DNA from: a bacterium M00.F.Ca.ET.205.01.1.1
GTDB taxonomy: Bacteria > Pseudomonadota > Alphaproteobacteria > Rhizobiales > Rhizobiaceae
Direction of reading: 5' to 3'
Assembly: GCA_004791255.1 (NCBI GenBank)
Contig: SRUQ01000010.1
Coordinates: 213,818-277,817 of the forward strand
DNA length: 64,000 nt
Position 1 is the stretch's first letter. Each line of letters starts with the position of its first letter. Positions 53,072-61,846 of the stretch are shown here, one piece after another. A program made the translations under genes and the position numbers. Under the pieces are notes generated by a model. It was not told where the DNA came from. It searched no databases and saw nothing but the letters and a program-made list of their open reading frames with translations.

Positions 53072-53839
53072 TTATCCATTGCCGGCGATGCTAAGCCGTG
53101 CTCCGGCCTGGGAAAGGGCGGCGGCGATGTCGCGCGGCGGCGGCCGATCGGTGGTGAGCTCGGAAAAGCCGTCGAAGCCACAGACCTGGACCAGGCCCTG
53201 GCGTCCGAACTTGGTGTGGTCGGTGATGACCAGCGAACGCTGGCCGCGGGACAGCACCATGCGGGCGAACTCGGCCTCCTCGAGATCATAATCCATGACG
53301 CCGGTCACCGCATCGACGGCGCCGGTGGAGATGATGGCGTGGCTGACCGAGAAGCGGCTGACGAAGTCTATCGCCGAAGCGCCGAAGGCAGCGCCTGAAT
53401 CGCTGCGCAGCTCGCCACCGGCCATATAAACCTTGTTGCCGTTGACGGTGGCCAGCGTGCGGGCGATGTCGGACGAATTGGTGACGACGGTCAGCCGCCG
53501 GTGGCCAAGCAGTTCGCGGGCCAGGAACGAGGTCGTCGTGCCGGTGTCGAGCATGATCGATTCACCGTCGCGGATGGTGGCGGCGACCATGCGGGCAATG
53601 ACGCGCTTGGCGTCGGCATTCTCGCGCATGCGCCGTTCGAACGGCGCCTCGCCGATCATCGACGGCAGGCCGATGGCGCCATGCATCTTGAGGATCGAGC
53701 CGTCGCTGGTCAGCGGCTTGACGTCACGGCGCACGGTCTCCAGCGACACACCCAGCCGGTCGGCCAGGCTGGCGATGGTGACGGTGCCCTCCTCCTGCAG
53801 AAGCCGCAGGATTTCGCCGTGCCGTTTCGAGTGGCTCAT
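53072..53839 (-). CDS. DeoR/GlpR-family repressor
   Basis: 255 residues. DeoR helix-turn-helix with RHGEILRLLQEEGTVTIASLADRLGVSLETVRRDVKPL, and the sugar-phosphate-like effector domain (LDTGTTTSFLARELL, VTNSSDIARTLA, MAGGELRSDSGAAFG). Start ATG 53839 preferred to TTG 53863 in the same frame. Divergent from the kinase/dehydrogenase operon across a 436-bp gap; probably its regulator. DeoR effectors are usually phosphorylated, which fits the adjacent kinases. Confidence 0.89.
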   Translation of the reverse strand: MSHSKRHGEILRLLQEEGTVTIASLADRLGVSLETVRRDVKPLTSDGSILKMHGAIGLPSMIGEAPFERRMRENADAKRVIARMVAATIRDGESIMLDTGTTTSFLARELLGHRRLTVVTNSSDIARTLATVNGNKVYMAGGELRSDSGAAFGASAIDFVSRFSVSHAIISTGAVDAVTGVMDYDLEEAEFARMVLSRGQRSLVITDHTKFGRQGLVQVCGFDGFSELTTDRPPPRDIAAALSQAGARLSIAGNG

Positions 53840-54275
53840 CAGCTCAATTTCCGGTCGCAGCAAACCGCCGCATGACCGCTTCTATGACAAATCTGTTGCA
53901 TCTTACAAGCAATCCCACAAGAAATCGGTCATATCAGCAGAAAAAGCCACAGAATTCCGTTGACAGCCTGTGCCATGCGGCGTGACACTGGCATGGTGCA
54001 GGCTCGGACTGCCAAGGGAGAGACATGGCGGAGCCGCAACCTGATTTGCACGAGCAGGCGGCCGGATACTGTCCGGCGCAAAGCGAATTATCAGATCCGC
54101 GGGGGCGGATGCCGGCCTCGAAGAGCCCGGCACATGGGACTCGTCGGCGCGACGCGGGATACCGATCCCATACGCTGCGCCGACGAGGGCTTTACCGCAA
54201 TGGGCATCCGTCGACACGGCAGGCCACATCAGCCGTGACGCCCCGCCGACACATTGCCGCACGAGGGGCGAATTG
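53840..54275 (+). other. Hairpin-rich 436-bp region before the kinase/dehydrogenase operon
   Basis: An imperfect 13-bp repeat lies at 53965-53977 / 53992-54004 (11 of 13 pairs). Five further stems follow: GCCGGA/TCCGGC (54061-54077), ATCCGC/GCGGAT (54095-54110), GCCGG/CCGGC (54111-54131), the 11-bp perfect CTCGTCGGCGC/GCGCCGACGAG (54140-54187) with inner GGGAT/ATCCC, and ACGGC/GCCGT (54216-54236). No known riboswitch consensus was recognised. A weak ORF (54025-54276) with GGGAGA before ATG ends on the kinase start (TGATG), but its codons look non-coding. Confidence 0.5.
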
Positions 54276-55163
54276 ATGACAGCCGAGGACCGTATCCGCG
54301 CCCTGCCCTGCTGGACAGGCGCCATCGAGATCGCGCCGCTGCCCGGCGGCTTGAGCAATGCCAATTATGTGGTCAAGGACGCGGCGGGGCGGCATGTCGT
54401 TCGCTTCGGCCAGGACTATCCGTTCCACCATGTCTTTCGTGAGCGCGAAGTGATGACCGCGCGGGCAGCGCATGCCGCCGGCTTCGCACCGGCGGTGCGC
54501 CATGCTGAACCCGGCATCATGGTGACCGAGTACCTCGGCGCCAAAACCTACCAGGCGGAAGACGTGCGCGGCAATCTCGGCCGCGTCGCCGCGCTGATGC
54601 GCGCCTTTCACCGGGAGATGCCCAATCACGTCTCCGGCGCCGGCTTCATGTTCTGGGTGTTCCACGTCATTCGCGACTATGCGCGCACGCTGGACGAGGG
54701 CGGCAGCCGCAAGCGCAGCGACCTGCCGCACCTGCTGACCCTGGCCGACGAGTTGGAGCGGGCGCAGAAACTTTTGCCGATCGTCTTTGGCCATAACGAT
54801 CTGTTGCCGGCCAACATTCTCGACGACGGCAGCAGGCTGTGGCTGATCGACTTCGAATATGCCGGCTTCAACACGGCGATGTTCGACCTCGCCGGCGTGG
54901 CCTCCAATGCCGGCATGAGCGACGAAGAATCCTTCGCATTCCTGACCGCCTATTTCATGAAGGAACCGGACGAAGCGATCCGCCGCTCGCACGCCGCCAT
55001 GCAATGCGCCTCGCTGCTGCGCGAGGCGATGTGGAGCATGGTGTCGGAGCTCTATCTCGACGCGCCCGGCATCGACTACGTCGCCTACACCGAAGAGAAC
55101 CTGGTGCGGCTCGACGCGGCGCTGGAAAACTACCGGACAAAATACGGGATCCTGAAATCATGA
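54276..55163 (+). CDS. Choline/ethanolamine-kinase-like phosphotransferase
   Basis: 295 residues of the aminoglycoside/choline kinase fold. ATP-loop GGLSNANYVVKD, the Brenner motif FGHNDLLPANIL with catalytic D175 and the metal-binding LIDFEYAGFN. Start ATG 54276 with GAGGGGCG upstream (a TTG one codon before). Overlaps the flavoprotein gene by ATGA, so one operon. Substrate is an amino alcohol by family, not proven. Confidence 0.85.
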   Translation: MTAEDRIRALPCWTGAIEIAPLPGGLSNANYVVKDAAGRHVVRFGQDYPFHHVFREREVMTARAAHAAGFAPAVRHAEPGIMVTEYLGAKTYQAEDVRGNLGRVAALMRAFHREMPNHVSGAGFMFWVFHVIRDYARTLDEGGSRKRSDLPHLLTLADELERAQKLLPIVFGHNDLLPANILDDGSRLWLIDFEYAGFNTAMFDLAGVASNAGMSDEESFAFLTAYFMKEPDEAIRRSHAAMQCASLLREAMWSMVSELYLDAPGIDYVAYTEENLVRLDAALENYRTKYGILKS

Positions 55164-57613
55164 CCTTGCCTAGCCAGGCCGCGATCGTCGTCATCGGCGG
55201 CGGCATCATCGGCTGTTCGACGGCCTATCACCTGGCGCGTGACCACAAGGCCGATGTGGTGCTGCTCGAGCAGGGCAAGCTAACCTCCGGCTCGACCTGG
55301 CATGCCGCCGGCCTGGTCGGCCAGTTGCGCTCCTCGGCCTCGATCACGCGAGTGCTGAAATACTCGGTCGATCTCTACAAGGGGCTCGAGGCCGAGACCG
55401 GCCTTGCCACTGGCTGGAAGATGACCGGCTGTCTCAGGCTCGCCACCAATGCCGACCGCTGGACCGAATTCAAGCGGCTAGCGACGACGGCGAAGAGCTT
55501 CGGCATGGACATGCAGCTTCTGTCGCCGGCGGAGGTGAAGCGGATGTGGCCGCTGATGGAAACCAGCGACCTCGTCGGCGCTTCCTGGCTGCCGACCGAC
55601 GGCCAGGCCAGCCCCTCCGACATCACGCAGTCGCTGGCCAAGGGCGCGCGCATGCATGGCGCGAAACTGTTCGAGAATGTGCGCGTCATCGGCTTCGATA
55701 TGAAGGGCGGCCGCATCACCGCGGTGAAGACCGACCAGGGCGACATCGCCTGCGACAAAGTGGTGAACTGCGCCGGACAATGGGCACGGCAGGTTGGCGC
55801 CATGGCCGGCATCAACGTGCCGCTGCAGCCGGTCAAGCATCAGTACATCATCACCGAGAAGATCGCCGGCCTGGCGACCGACGCGCCGACCATCCGCGAT
55901 CCCGACCGGCGCACCTATTTCAAGGAAGAGGTCGGCGGGCTGGTGATGGGCGGCTATGAGCCGAACCCGCAGGCCTGGGCGACAGGACTGCCCGCAGGCG
56001 ACGTGCCCAATGACTGGGAGTTCCGGCTGTTCGACGACGACTACGACCATTTCGAGCAGCATATGAGCCAGGCGATCGCGCGCGTACCGGCGCTCGAGAC
56101 CGTCGGCGTCAAGCAGATGATCAACGGGCCGGAGAGCTTCACGCCGGACGGCAACTTCATTCTCGGCACAGCGCCCGAATGCGCCAACATGTTCGTCGGC
56201 GCCGGCTTCAACGCCTTCGGCATCGCCTCGGGCGGCGGCGCCGGCTGGGTGCTGGCGCAATGGGTGGTCGACGGCGAGGCGCCGCTCGATCTCTGGGTGG
56301 TCGACATCAGGCGCTTTTCCAGCATGCATCGCGACCGGCAATGGGTGAGCGAGCGCACGCTGGAGGCCTATGGTAAACATTACACGGTCGGCTTCCCGCA
56401 TGAGGAGTATCTCAGCGGCCGGCCGCGCATCGTCTCGCCGCTCTATGACAGGCTGAAGCAGCATTGCGCCGTGTTCGGCTCGAAGCTCGGCTGGGAGCGG
56501 CCGAACTGGTTCGCGCCGCAAGGCGTCGAGCCGCAGGACATCTATTCGATGGGGCGGCAGAACTGGTTCGCCGCCGTCGGCGACGAACACCGGCATGTGC
56601 GCGAGTATGTCGGCATCTTCGATCAGTCGTCCTTCGCCAAATACGAATTGAGCGGGCCTGACGCGCTGAAGGCGCTGGACTGGATCTGCGCCAATGACGT
56701 CAGCAAGCCGGTCGGGCGATTGACCTACACGCAGCTTCTCAACACGCGCGGCGGCATCGAGGCCGATCTCACTGTGTCCCGGCTGGCCGAGGAGATGTTC
56801 TACATCGTCACCGGCACTGGCTTCCGCACCCATGATGCCTCATGGATCGGCGACCATATCGGCGAAGGCCTTGATGCCACGCTGCGCGATGTCACCGAGG
56901 ATTTCGGTACGCTGTCGCTGATGGGACCGCGCGCCCGCGATGTGCTGTCCGCCGTGACCGATGCGGATATCTCCAACGCCGCTTTCCCGTTCGGCCATGC
57001 GCGCGAAATCGGCATTGCCGGCCATAGTGTGCGGGCACTGCGCGTCACCTATGTCGGTGAGCTCGGCTGGGAACTGCATGTGCCGATCGACGCTACCGGC
57101 GAGGTCTTCGACGCTCTGATGGCCGCCGGCAAGAAGCATGAGATCCGCCCGATCGGCTACCGGGCGCTGGAATCGCTACGGCTGGAAAAGGGCTATCGCG
57201 CCTGGGGCTCCGACATCACACCCAACGACACGCCGCAGGAGGCCGGCCTCGGCTGGGCGGTGAAGCTCAGGAAAAACACGGATTTCGTCGGGCGGCGGGC
57301 TTTGGAGAAGGTCAGCGGCGCGGCGCTGAACAAGCGCTTTGCCGGCTTCACGATCGACGATCCCGACATCGTGCTGCTGGGGCGCGAGACCATCCTGCGC
57401 AATGGCGAGCCGGTCGGCTATCTGGCCAGCGGCGGCTATGGCTATACGATCGGCAAGAGCATCGGCTACGGCTATGTGCGCAATGCCGACGGGGTAAGCG
57501 ACGATTTTCTCGCCTCGGGCAGCTATGAGCTGGTTGTCGCTATGGAGCGGACACCGGCGACAATCCATCTCGAAGCGATGGTCGACCCGGTTGGCGAGAA
57601 AATCAAAAGCTAG
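55160..57613 (+). CDS. Dimethylglycine/sarcosine dehydrogenase-like flavoprotein
   Basis: 817 residues. N-terminal FAD domain: VVIGGGIIGCSTAYHLA (10-26) and H48 in STWHAAG, the place of covalent histidyl-FAD in this family. C-terminal half: GcvT-like folate-binding domain (WFAAVGDEHRHVREYVGIFDQSSFAKYELSG..., YVGELGWELHVP, RPIGYRALESLRLEKGYRAWGSDI). Expected to demethylate an N-methyl amino acid such as dimethylglycine or sarcosine, passing the carbon to tetrahydrofolate. Coupled to the kinase gene. Complete. Confidence 0.9.
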   Translation: MTLPSQAAIVVIGGGIIGCSTAYHLARDHKADVVLLEQGKLTSGSTWHAAGLVGQLRSSASITRVLKYSVDLYKGLEAETGLATGWKMTGCLRLATNADRWTEFKRLATTAKSFGMDMQLLSPAEVKRMWPLMETSDLVGASWLPTDGQASPSDITQSLAKGARMHGAKLFENVRVIGFDMKGGRITAVKTDQGDIACDKVVNCAGQWARQVGAMAGINVPLQPVKHQYIITEKIAGLATDAPTIRDPDRRTYFKEEVGGLVMGGYEPNPQAWATGLPAGDVPNDWEFRLFDDDYDHFEQHMSQAIARVPALETVGVKQMINGPESFTPDGNFILGTAPECANMFVGAGFNAFGIASGGGAGWVLAQWVVDGEAPLDLWVVDIRRFSSMHRDRQWVSERTLEAYGKHYTVGFPHEEYLSGRPRIVSPLYDRLKQHCAVFGSKLGWERPNWFAPQGVEPQDIYSMGRQNWFAAVGDEHRHVREYVGIFDQSSFAKYELSGPDALKALDWICANDVSKPVGRLTYTQLLNTRGGIEADLTVSRLAEEMFYIVTGTGFRTHDASWIGDHIGEGLDATLRDVTEDFGTLSLMGPRARDVLSAVTDADISNAAFPFGHAREIGIAGHSVRALRVTYVGELGWELHVPIDATGEVFDALMAAGKKHEIRPIGYRALESLRLEKGYRAWGSDITPNDTPQEAGLGWAVKLRKNTDFVGRRALEKVSGAALNKRFAGFTIDDPDIVLLGRETILRNGEPVGYLASGGYGYTIGKSIGYGYVRNADGVSDDFLASGSYELVVAMERTPATIHLEAMVDPVGEKIKS

Positions 57614-57616
57614 ACT

Positions 57617-57674
57617 CTTTGCTTGACGCAATTCCGGACGGAAAACCGTTTCACACTTTTCCTGGATTTGCTCT
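57617..57674. repeat. Mesorhizobium-type repeat, short copy
   Basis: Lies between convergent genes. It begins CTTTGCTTGACGCAATTCC, then GGAAAACCGTTTCACACTTT and ends TCCTGGATTTGCTCT. A second copy is at 63789-63874, enlarged by an inner hairpin. Probable palindromic transcription end. Confidence 0.7.
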
Positions 57675-57687
57675 GACCGAGCGCCGG

Positions 57688-58320
57688 TCAGGCCACCCGC
57701 AGGACGAGCCCGCGGCTGGGCACCGTATCCGCCTCGCCCGGCATCGAGACGTACGGCGCCGTCTCCTCGGCACGGACGACCCTGCCCTGCACCTCCAGCG
57801 CTGCTATGCGCGCGGCAAAGCCGGCTTCCCATAGCGTGTTCTTGACGGTCAGCACGATCACCCCACCCGGCCGGCAGATGCGGATCAACTCGTCCAGTCC
57901 CTCGACACCGACATGGCCTGATGTAAACACACCGGCCGAGACGATGCCGGCATAGGCACCGTCGGCGAAAGGCAGTTGCCCGCCAAGCGCCAGGCAGTGC
58001 AGGGCCGAATAGACGCGCTTGGCCGCTGCCTTGGCCAGCATGCCTTGCGAGATGTCGAGTGCCTCGACCATGGGATAGCCCGTGATGGCAAGCCATTCGC
58101 CAATCAGGCCGGTGCCTGCACCGGCATCGAGAAGTGGGGCGGCGCCACGCGGCAGATGGCGGGCAAGCAGGGCCAGGCAGATGGTCGGATGGCGATAGCC
58201 GGCGGCCGACATGTCGGCGTCATAGGTTTCCGACCAGTTGTCATAGATTGCGGCCACGTCCTCTGGCCGTTTCGCCGCATAGGCAGCGCCAAGCCCGCCA
58301 TGATCCTTGTCGTCTGCCAT
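57688..58320 (-). CDS. Class I methyltransferase (METTL27-like)
   Basis: 210 residues. N-terminal ALAAYAAKRPEDVAAIYDNWSETYDADM-type pattern (IYDNWSETYDADMSAAGYRHP), motif I LLDAGAGTGLIGEWL. Small-molecule or metabolite methyltransferase of the METTL27/WBSCR27-like type. Start ATG 58320; the frame continues upstream on the opposite strand of the kinase gene and is not coding there. Convergent with the dehydrogenase gene, divergent from the second kinase. Confidence 0.8.
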   Translation of the reverse strand: MADDKDHGGLGAAYAAKRPEDVAAIYDNWSETYDADMSAAGYRHPTICLALLARHLPRGAAPLLDAGAGTGLIGEWLAITGYPMVEALDISQGMLAKAAAKRVYSALHCLALGGQLPFADGAYAGIVSAGVFTSGHVGVEGLDELIRICRPGGVIVLTVKNTLWEAGFAARIAALEVQGRVVRAEETAPYVSMPGEADTVPSRGLVLRVA

Positions 58321-58419
58321 CGCTGTTTCTCCGCCAGCTCGCCGATTGTCCCCTCCGATGATAGCCAAACGGCGAAAATTGTGGAACCGTTGCCGTCGAG
58401 AAATAACAGCGCGGGAGGC

Positions 58420-59322
58420 ATGGTGACGGACGAGGCGCGTGCAACACTTGCCGCCATTCCCATGCTGGCCGGCTACAACGGGCCGCTGGAGCGGCTGGGC
58501 GGCCTCACCAACCTCGTCTTCAAGGCCGGCGACTTCTGCGTGCGCATCCCCGGCAAGGGCACCGAGGAATACATTAACCGCGCAAACGAGGCGGTCGCGG
58601 CGCGCGAGGCGGCCAAGGCGGGGGTCAGCCCCGAGGTGCTGCATGTCGACCCCGCCACCGGCGTGATGGTGACACGCTTCATCGCTGGCGCCGAAACCAT
58701 GTCGCCGGAGAAATTCAGATCGCGGCCGGGCAGCCCGGCCCGTGCCGGCGACGCCTTCCGCAAGCTGCATGCGTCCGGTGCTATTTTTCCGTTCCGCTTC
58801 GAATTGTTTTCGATGATCGACGACTATCTCAAGGTGCTGTCGACCAAGGACGTCGCCCTGCCCGCCGGCTATCACGACGTGGTGCGCGAAGCCGAAAGCG
58901 TGCGCTCGGCGCTCGCCGCCCACCCGCTGCCGCTCGTCGCCTGCCATTGCGACCCGCTGTGTGAGAATTTTCTCGATACGGGCGAACGGATGTGGATCGT
59001 CGACTGGGAATATTCGGGGATGAACGACCCGCTGTGGGATCTCGGCGACCTCAGCGTCGAGGGCAAATTCGACACAGTCCAGGACGAAGCGATGATGCGC
59101 GCCTATTTCGGCGGCGAGGCGAAGCCGGCGGAACGCGGCCGCATCGTCATCTACAAGGCGATGTGCGACCTGTTGTGGACGCTGTGGGGGTTGATCCAGC
59201 TCGCCAACGACAATCCGGTCGACGATTTCCGCGCCTATGCCGATGGTCGCTTCGCGCGCTGCAAGGCGCTGATGGAGACGCCGGAATTCGCGCGGCATCT
59301 GGCTGCGATCCGCAAGGGTTAG
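58420..59322 (+). CDS. Second choline-kinase-like phosphotransferase
   Basis: 300 residues, same fold as the gene at 54276 but clearly different in sequence: ATP-loop GGLTNLVFKAG, catalytic ACHCDPLCENFL (D178), IVDWEYSGMNDPLWDLGDLS. Start ATG 58420 lies very close to GGGAGG; GTG 58423 is an equal alternative with better spacing. Divergent from the methyltransferase gene. Confidence 0.84.
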   Translation: MVTDEARATLAAIPMLAGYNGPLERLGGLTNLVFKAGDFCVRIPGKGTEEYINRANEAVAAREAAKAGVSPEVLHVDPATGVMVTRFIAGAETMSPEKFRSRPGSPARAGDAFRKLHASGAIFPFRFELFSMIDDYLKVLSTKDVALPAGYHDVVREAESVRSALAAHPLPLVACHCDPLCENFLDTGERMWIVDWEYSGMNDPLWDLGDLSVEGKFDTVQDEAMMRAYFGGEAKPAERGRIVIYKAMCDLLWTLWGLIQLANDNPVDDFRAYADGRFARCKALMETPEFARHLAAIRKG

Positions 59323-59336
59323 CTCGGCCAGCTAGT

Positions 59337-60260
59337 CTAGTTGACGCCCTTGGGCACATTCTCCGGTGGCACCGTGGTGTCGACCACTTTCTGGCGGTGG
59401 AAGATGAACAGGCCGGCCAGAACGACGATGCCCGAGCCGATCAGGATGCGCGGTCCGGGGACGTCGCCGAAGAACACCAGCCCGAACACCACAGCCCACA
59501 GAAGCAGCGTGTAGTGCAGCGGCGCCAGCGTCGAGGCCGGCGCCAGCTTGAGCGCGCGTGTGATCATCAGATGGGCGCCGCAGGAGACGATGCCGAGCAG
59601 CAGCATGGCGCCGAAATCAAGCGCCGACGGTGTGCGCCAGGCGCCGATGGTCATCACGCCGCCGACCACCAGCGTGCCAATGGTCTGCCAGGTCACCAGG
59701 TTGGTGTCGCTGGTGCCGCGCAGGCGCCGGTTGAGGATGATGGCGAAGGCAAAGGCAATGCTGCCGACCAGGGCGAAACCCGACGACAGCGAGAAGGCGG
59801 CTGACGACGGTTTCAGCATGATCAGCACGCCGCAGAAACCGAGCAGGATCGCCACCCAGCGGCGCCAGCCGACCTTTTCGCCAAGCAGAAGATGCGACAG
59901 CGCCGCGACATAGATCGGCCCGGCCATGTAGAAACTCATCACGTCGGCAAGCGGCAGGTAGACGACGGCGGCGTAGAAGAGCGCGGTGTCGAGCGTGGTC
60001 ATGACGACCCGCAGGATCTGCAGCTCCAGCCGTTCCATGTGAAACAGCCTGGCCGTGCCCTGATGGGCGATCATCGGGCCGAGCACGAAGAAAGCGCCGA
60101 TGGAGCGGATCAGCACCACCTGGCCGACGGAGAAGCTGGCGACCAGCCATTTGCCCATCGCATCGTTCAGCGCAAACAGGAAATCGCCGGCCAGCATCAG
60201 CAGAATGCCGGCCAGAAGCACGTTCCTGATTGTTGAACTCTGCGTCGCGGGCTGCATCAT
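59337..60260 (-). CDS. EamA/DMT-family transporter
   Basis: 307 residues, ten hydrophobic spans in two EamA repeats (GDFLFALNDAMGKWLVASFSVGQVVLIRSIGAFF; GFCGVLIMLKPSSAAF). Start ATG 60260 (ATG 60257 follows directly; TTG 60287 is less likely). Convergent with the second kinase gene, and 141 bases after the amidohydrolase in the same direction. Confidence 0.88.
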   Translation of the reverse strand: MMQPATQSSTIRNVLLAGILLMLAGDFLFALNDAMGKWLVASFSVGQVVLIRSIGAFFVLGPMIAHQGTARLFHMERLELQILRVVMTTLDTALFYAAVVYLPLADVMSFYMAGPIYVAALSHLLLGEKVGWRRWVAILLGFCGVLIMLKPSSAAFSLSSGFALVGSIAFAFAIILNRRLRGTSDTNLVTWQTIGTLVVGGVMTIGAWRTPSALDFGAMLLLGIVSCGAHLMITRALKLAPASTLAPLHYTLLLWAVVFGLVFFGDVPGPRILIGSGIVVLAGLFIFHRQKVVDTTVPPENVPKGVN

Positions 60261-60401
60261 GCCGATCCCAATTCCCCTTGCGTTCAAGGCGCGTCGTAGA
60301 CGGAAGCGGCCGCCTTGACGAGGAAAAATCGGGAAATCGGCAAGGCCAGCGCCGGAATTCGGCTGGGTCTGCCTGTTTTGGCTGCGATCTTTTGCGGTGC
60401 C

Positions 60402-61694
60402 CTATTGAGCCACAGGCGTTGAATGGTGCCGGCGGTTCACGTGAGCAGGCCGGCCGGGGATGGACAGGCTCGTATCCTGCCTCGTCCGTTGCGCCACCAC
60501 CTTGCCCCTGGCGATGACGCAGATGCGTTCAGGACGCAACCTGATAGCCTCTATCGGATTGCCGGCGTCGAGCACGACAAGGCTGGCGCGCTTGCCGACT
60601 GCGAGCCCCAGATGATCGAGCCCCATGATCGCGGCATTGACGTTGGTGACCATGTCGAAGCAGCGCGCCATGTCGGCCGGGCTCGACATCTGGGCAACAT
60701 GAAGGCCCATGAAGGCGACGTCGAGCATGTCGGCGGTGCCCAGCGAATACCAGGGGTCGAGCACGCAATCCTGGCCCCAGCCGACGCAGATGCCGAGCGC
60801 CAGCATCTCCTTGACGCGAGTCAAGCCACGGCGCTTCGGAAACGTGTCGTGGCGGCCCTGCAGCATGATGTTGATCAGCGGATTGGGGATTGCCGACACG
60901 CCTGCCTCGGCGATCAGCGGCAGCAATTTCGAGACATAGTAATTGTCCATCGAATGCATTGAGGTGAGATGCGAGCCGGCCACCCTTCCCTGGAGGCCGA
61001 GCCGCTCGGTCTCATAGGCCAGCTGCTCGATGTGGCGCGACAGCGGGTCGTCGGTCTCGTCGCAGTGCAGGTCGACCATCAGGCCGCGTTTTGCCGCGAT
61101 CTCGCACAGTTCGGTCACCGAGCGCGTGCCGTCGGCCATGGTGCGTTCGAAATGCGGAATGCCGCCGACAATGTCGACGCCCATGTCGAGCGCCCGGAGG
61201 GTATTTTCGCGCGCTTTAGGCGATCGATAAAATCCATCCTGAGGAAAGGCCACCAATTGCAGGTCGATGTAGGGGGCCACAGTTTTTTTCACATCGAGCA
61301 GGGCCTCGACCGCCAGCAGCCGATCGTCGCAGACGTCGACATGGGTACGGATGGCAAGCAGGCCCATCGATACGGCCCAGTCGCAATAGGCGAGCGCACG
61401 GTCGCGCACTGCTTCATGCGTCAGAAGCGGCTTCAGTTCGCCCCACAGCGCAATGCCTTCCAGCAGCGTGCCCGAGGCGTTGATGCGAGGGATACCGTAG
61501 GACAGGGTCGCATCCATATGGAAATGCGGGTCGACGAAGGGTGGCGCGATGAGATTGCCGCGAGCATCGACCGCCGTGCCAGCGGTAACGTTGAGCTGAG
61601 GCTCGATCGCCGCGATCGTCTCGCCGATGATGCCGATGTCGGCGACGGTGCCATCCGGCAGCGTCCCGCCGCGAACGATGAGGTCGAAATCCAT
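60402..61694 (-). CDS. Cytosine-deaminase-like amidohydrolase
   Basis: 430-residue amidohydrolase close in pattern to CodA: metal histidines in PPFVDPHFHMDA, HCDETDD, ASHLTSMHSMDN-like GSHLTSMHSMDNYYV, then GWGQDCVLDPWYSLGTADML and a C-terminal KRASLVVLDAGNPIEAIR strand. Where CodA has GHDDVFDPW this has GQDCVLDPW: one Asp is kept but the neighbouring His/Asp are Gln/Cys. Related rhizobial-type enzymes deaminate isocytosine or creatinine. Substrate therefore uncertain. Start ATG 61694. Confidence 0.85.
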   Translation of the reverse strand: MDFDLIVRGGTLPDGTVADIGIIGETIAAIEPQLNVTAGTAVDARGNLIAPPFVDPHFHMDATLSYGIPRINASGTLLEGIALWGELKPLLTHEAVRDRALAYCDWAVSMGLLAIRTHVDVCDDRLLAVEALLDVKKTVAPYIDLQLVAFPQDGFYRSPKARENTLRALDMGVDIVGGIPHFERTMADGTRSVTELCEIAAKRGLMVDLHCDETDDPLSRHIEQLAYETERLGLQGRVAGSHLTSMHSMDNYYVSKLLPLIAEAGVSAIPNPLINIMLQGRHDTFPKRRGLTRVKEMLALGICVGWGQDCVLDPWYSLGTADMLDVAFMGLHVAQMSSPADMARCFDMVTNVNAAIMGLDHLGLAVGKRASLVVLDAGNPIEAIRLRPERICVIARGKVVAQRTRQDTSLSIPGRPAHVNRRHHSTPVAQ

Positions 61695-61846
61695 CTGTCG
61701 TCATCCCCTCGAAGAATCACTCTGACACCGTGGCGCAAAAGACAGCCTGCCGCAGCGGTTTCTTTGCAGAAGCTGTCGACGGTTCCATCCAGCCACAACT
61801 CCCTCTATAAGCCGCCTTCGTCATCGCGGCATCAAGGACCAGCCAT

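Noticed and set aside
54000..54110. Glycine or TPP riboswitch in the kinase leader
   Set aside because: GGGAGAGAC and ACCTGAT occur, but the CACCGAAGG and CTGAGA cores are missing.
54025..54276. ORF of 83 codons with a ribosome site directly before the kinase
   Set aside because: Arg-rich with TTA and CGA codons and no homology pattern; kept only as an alternative reading of the leader.
57688..59298. Single 536-codon protein on the minus strand
   Set aside because: Only the 210 codons up to 58320 form a methyltransferase; the remainder is antisense to the kinase.
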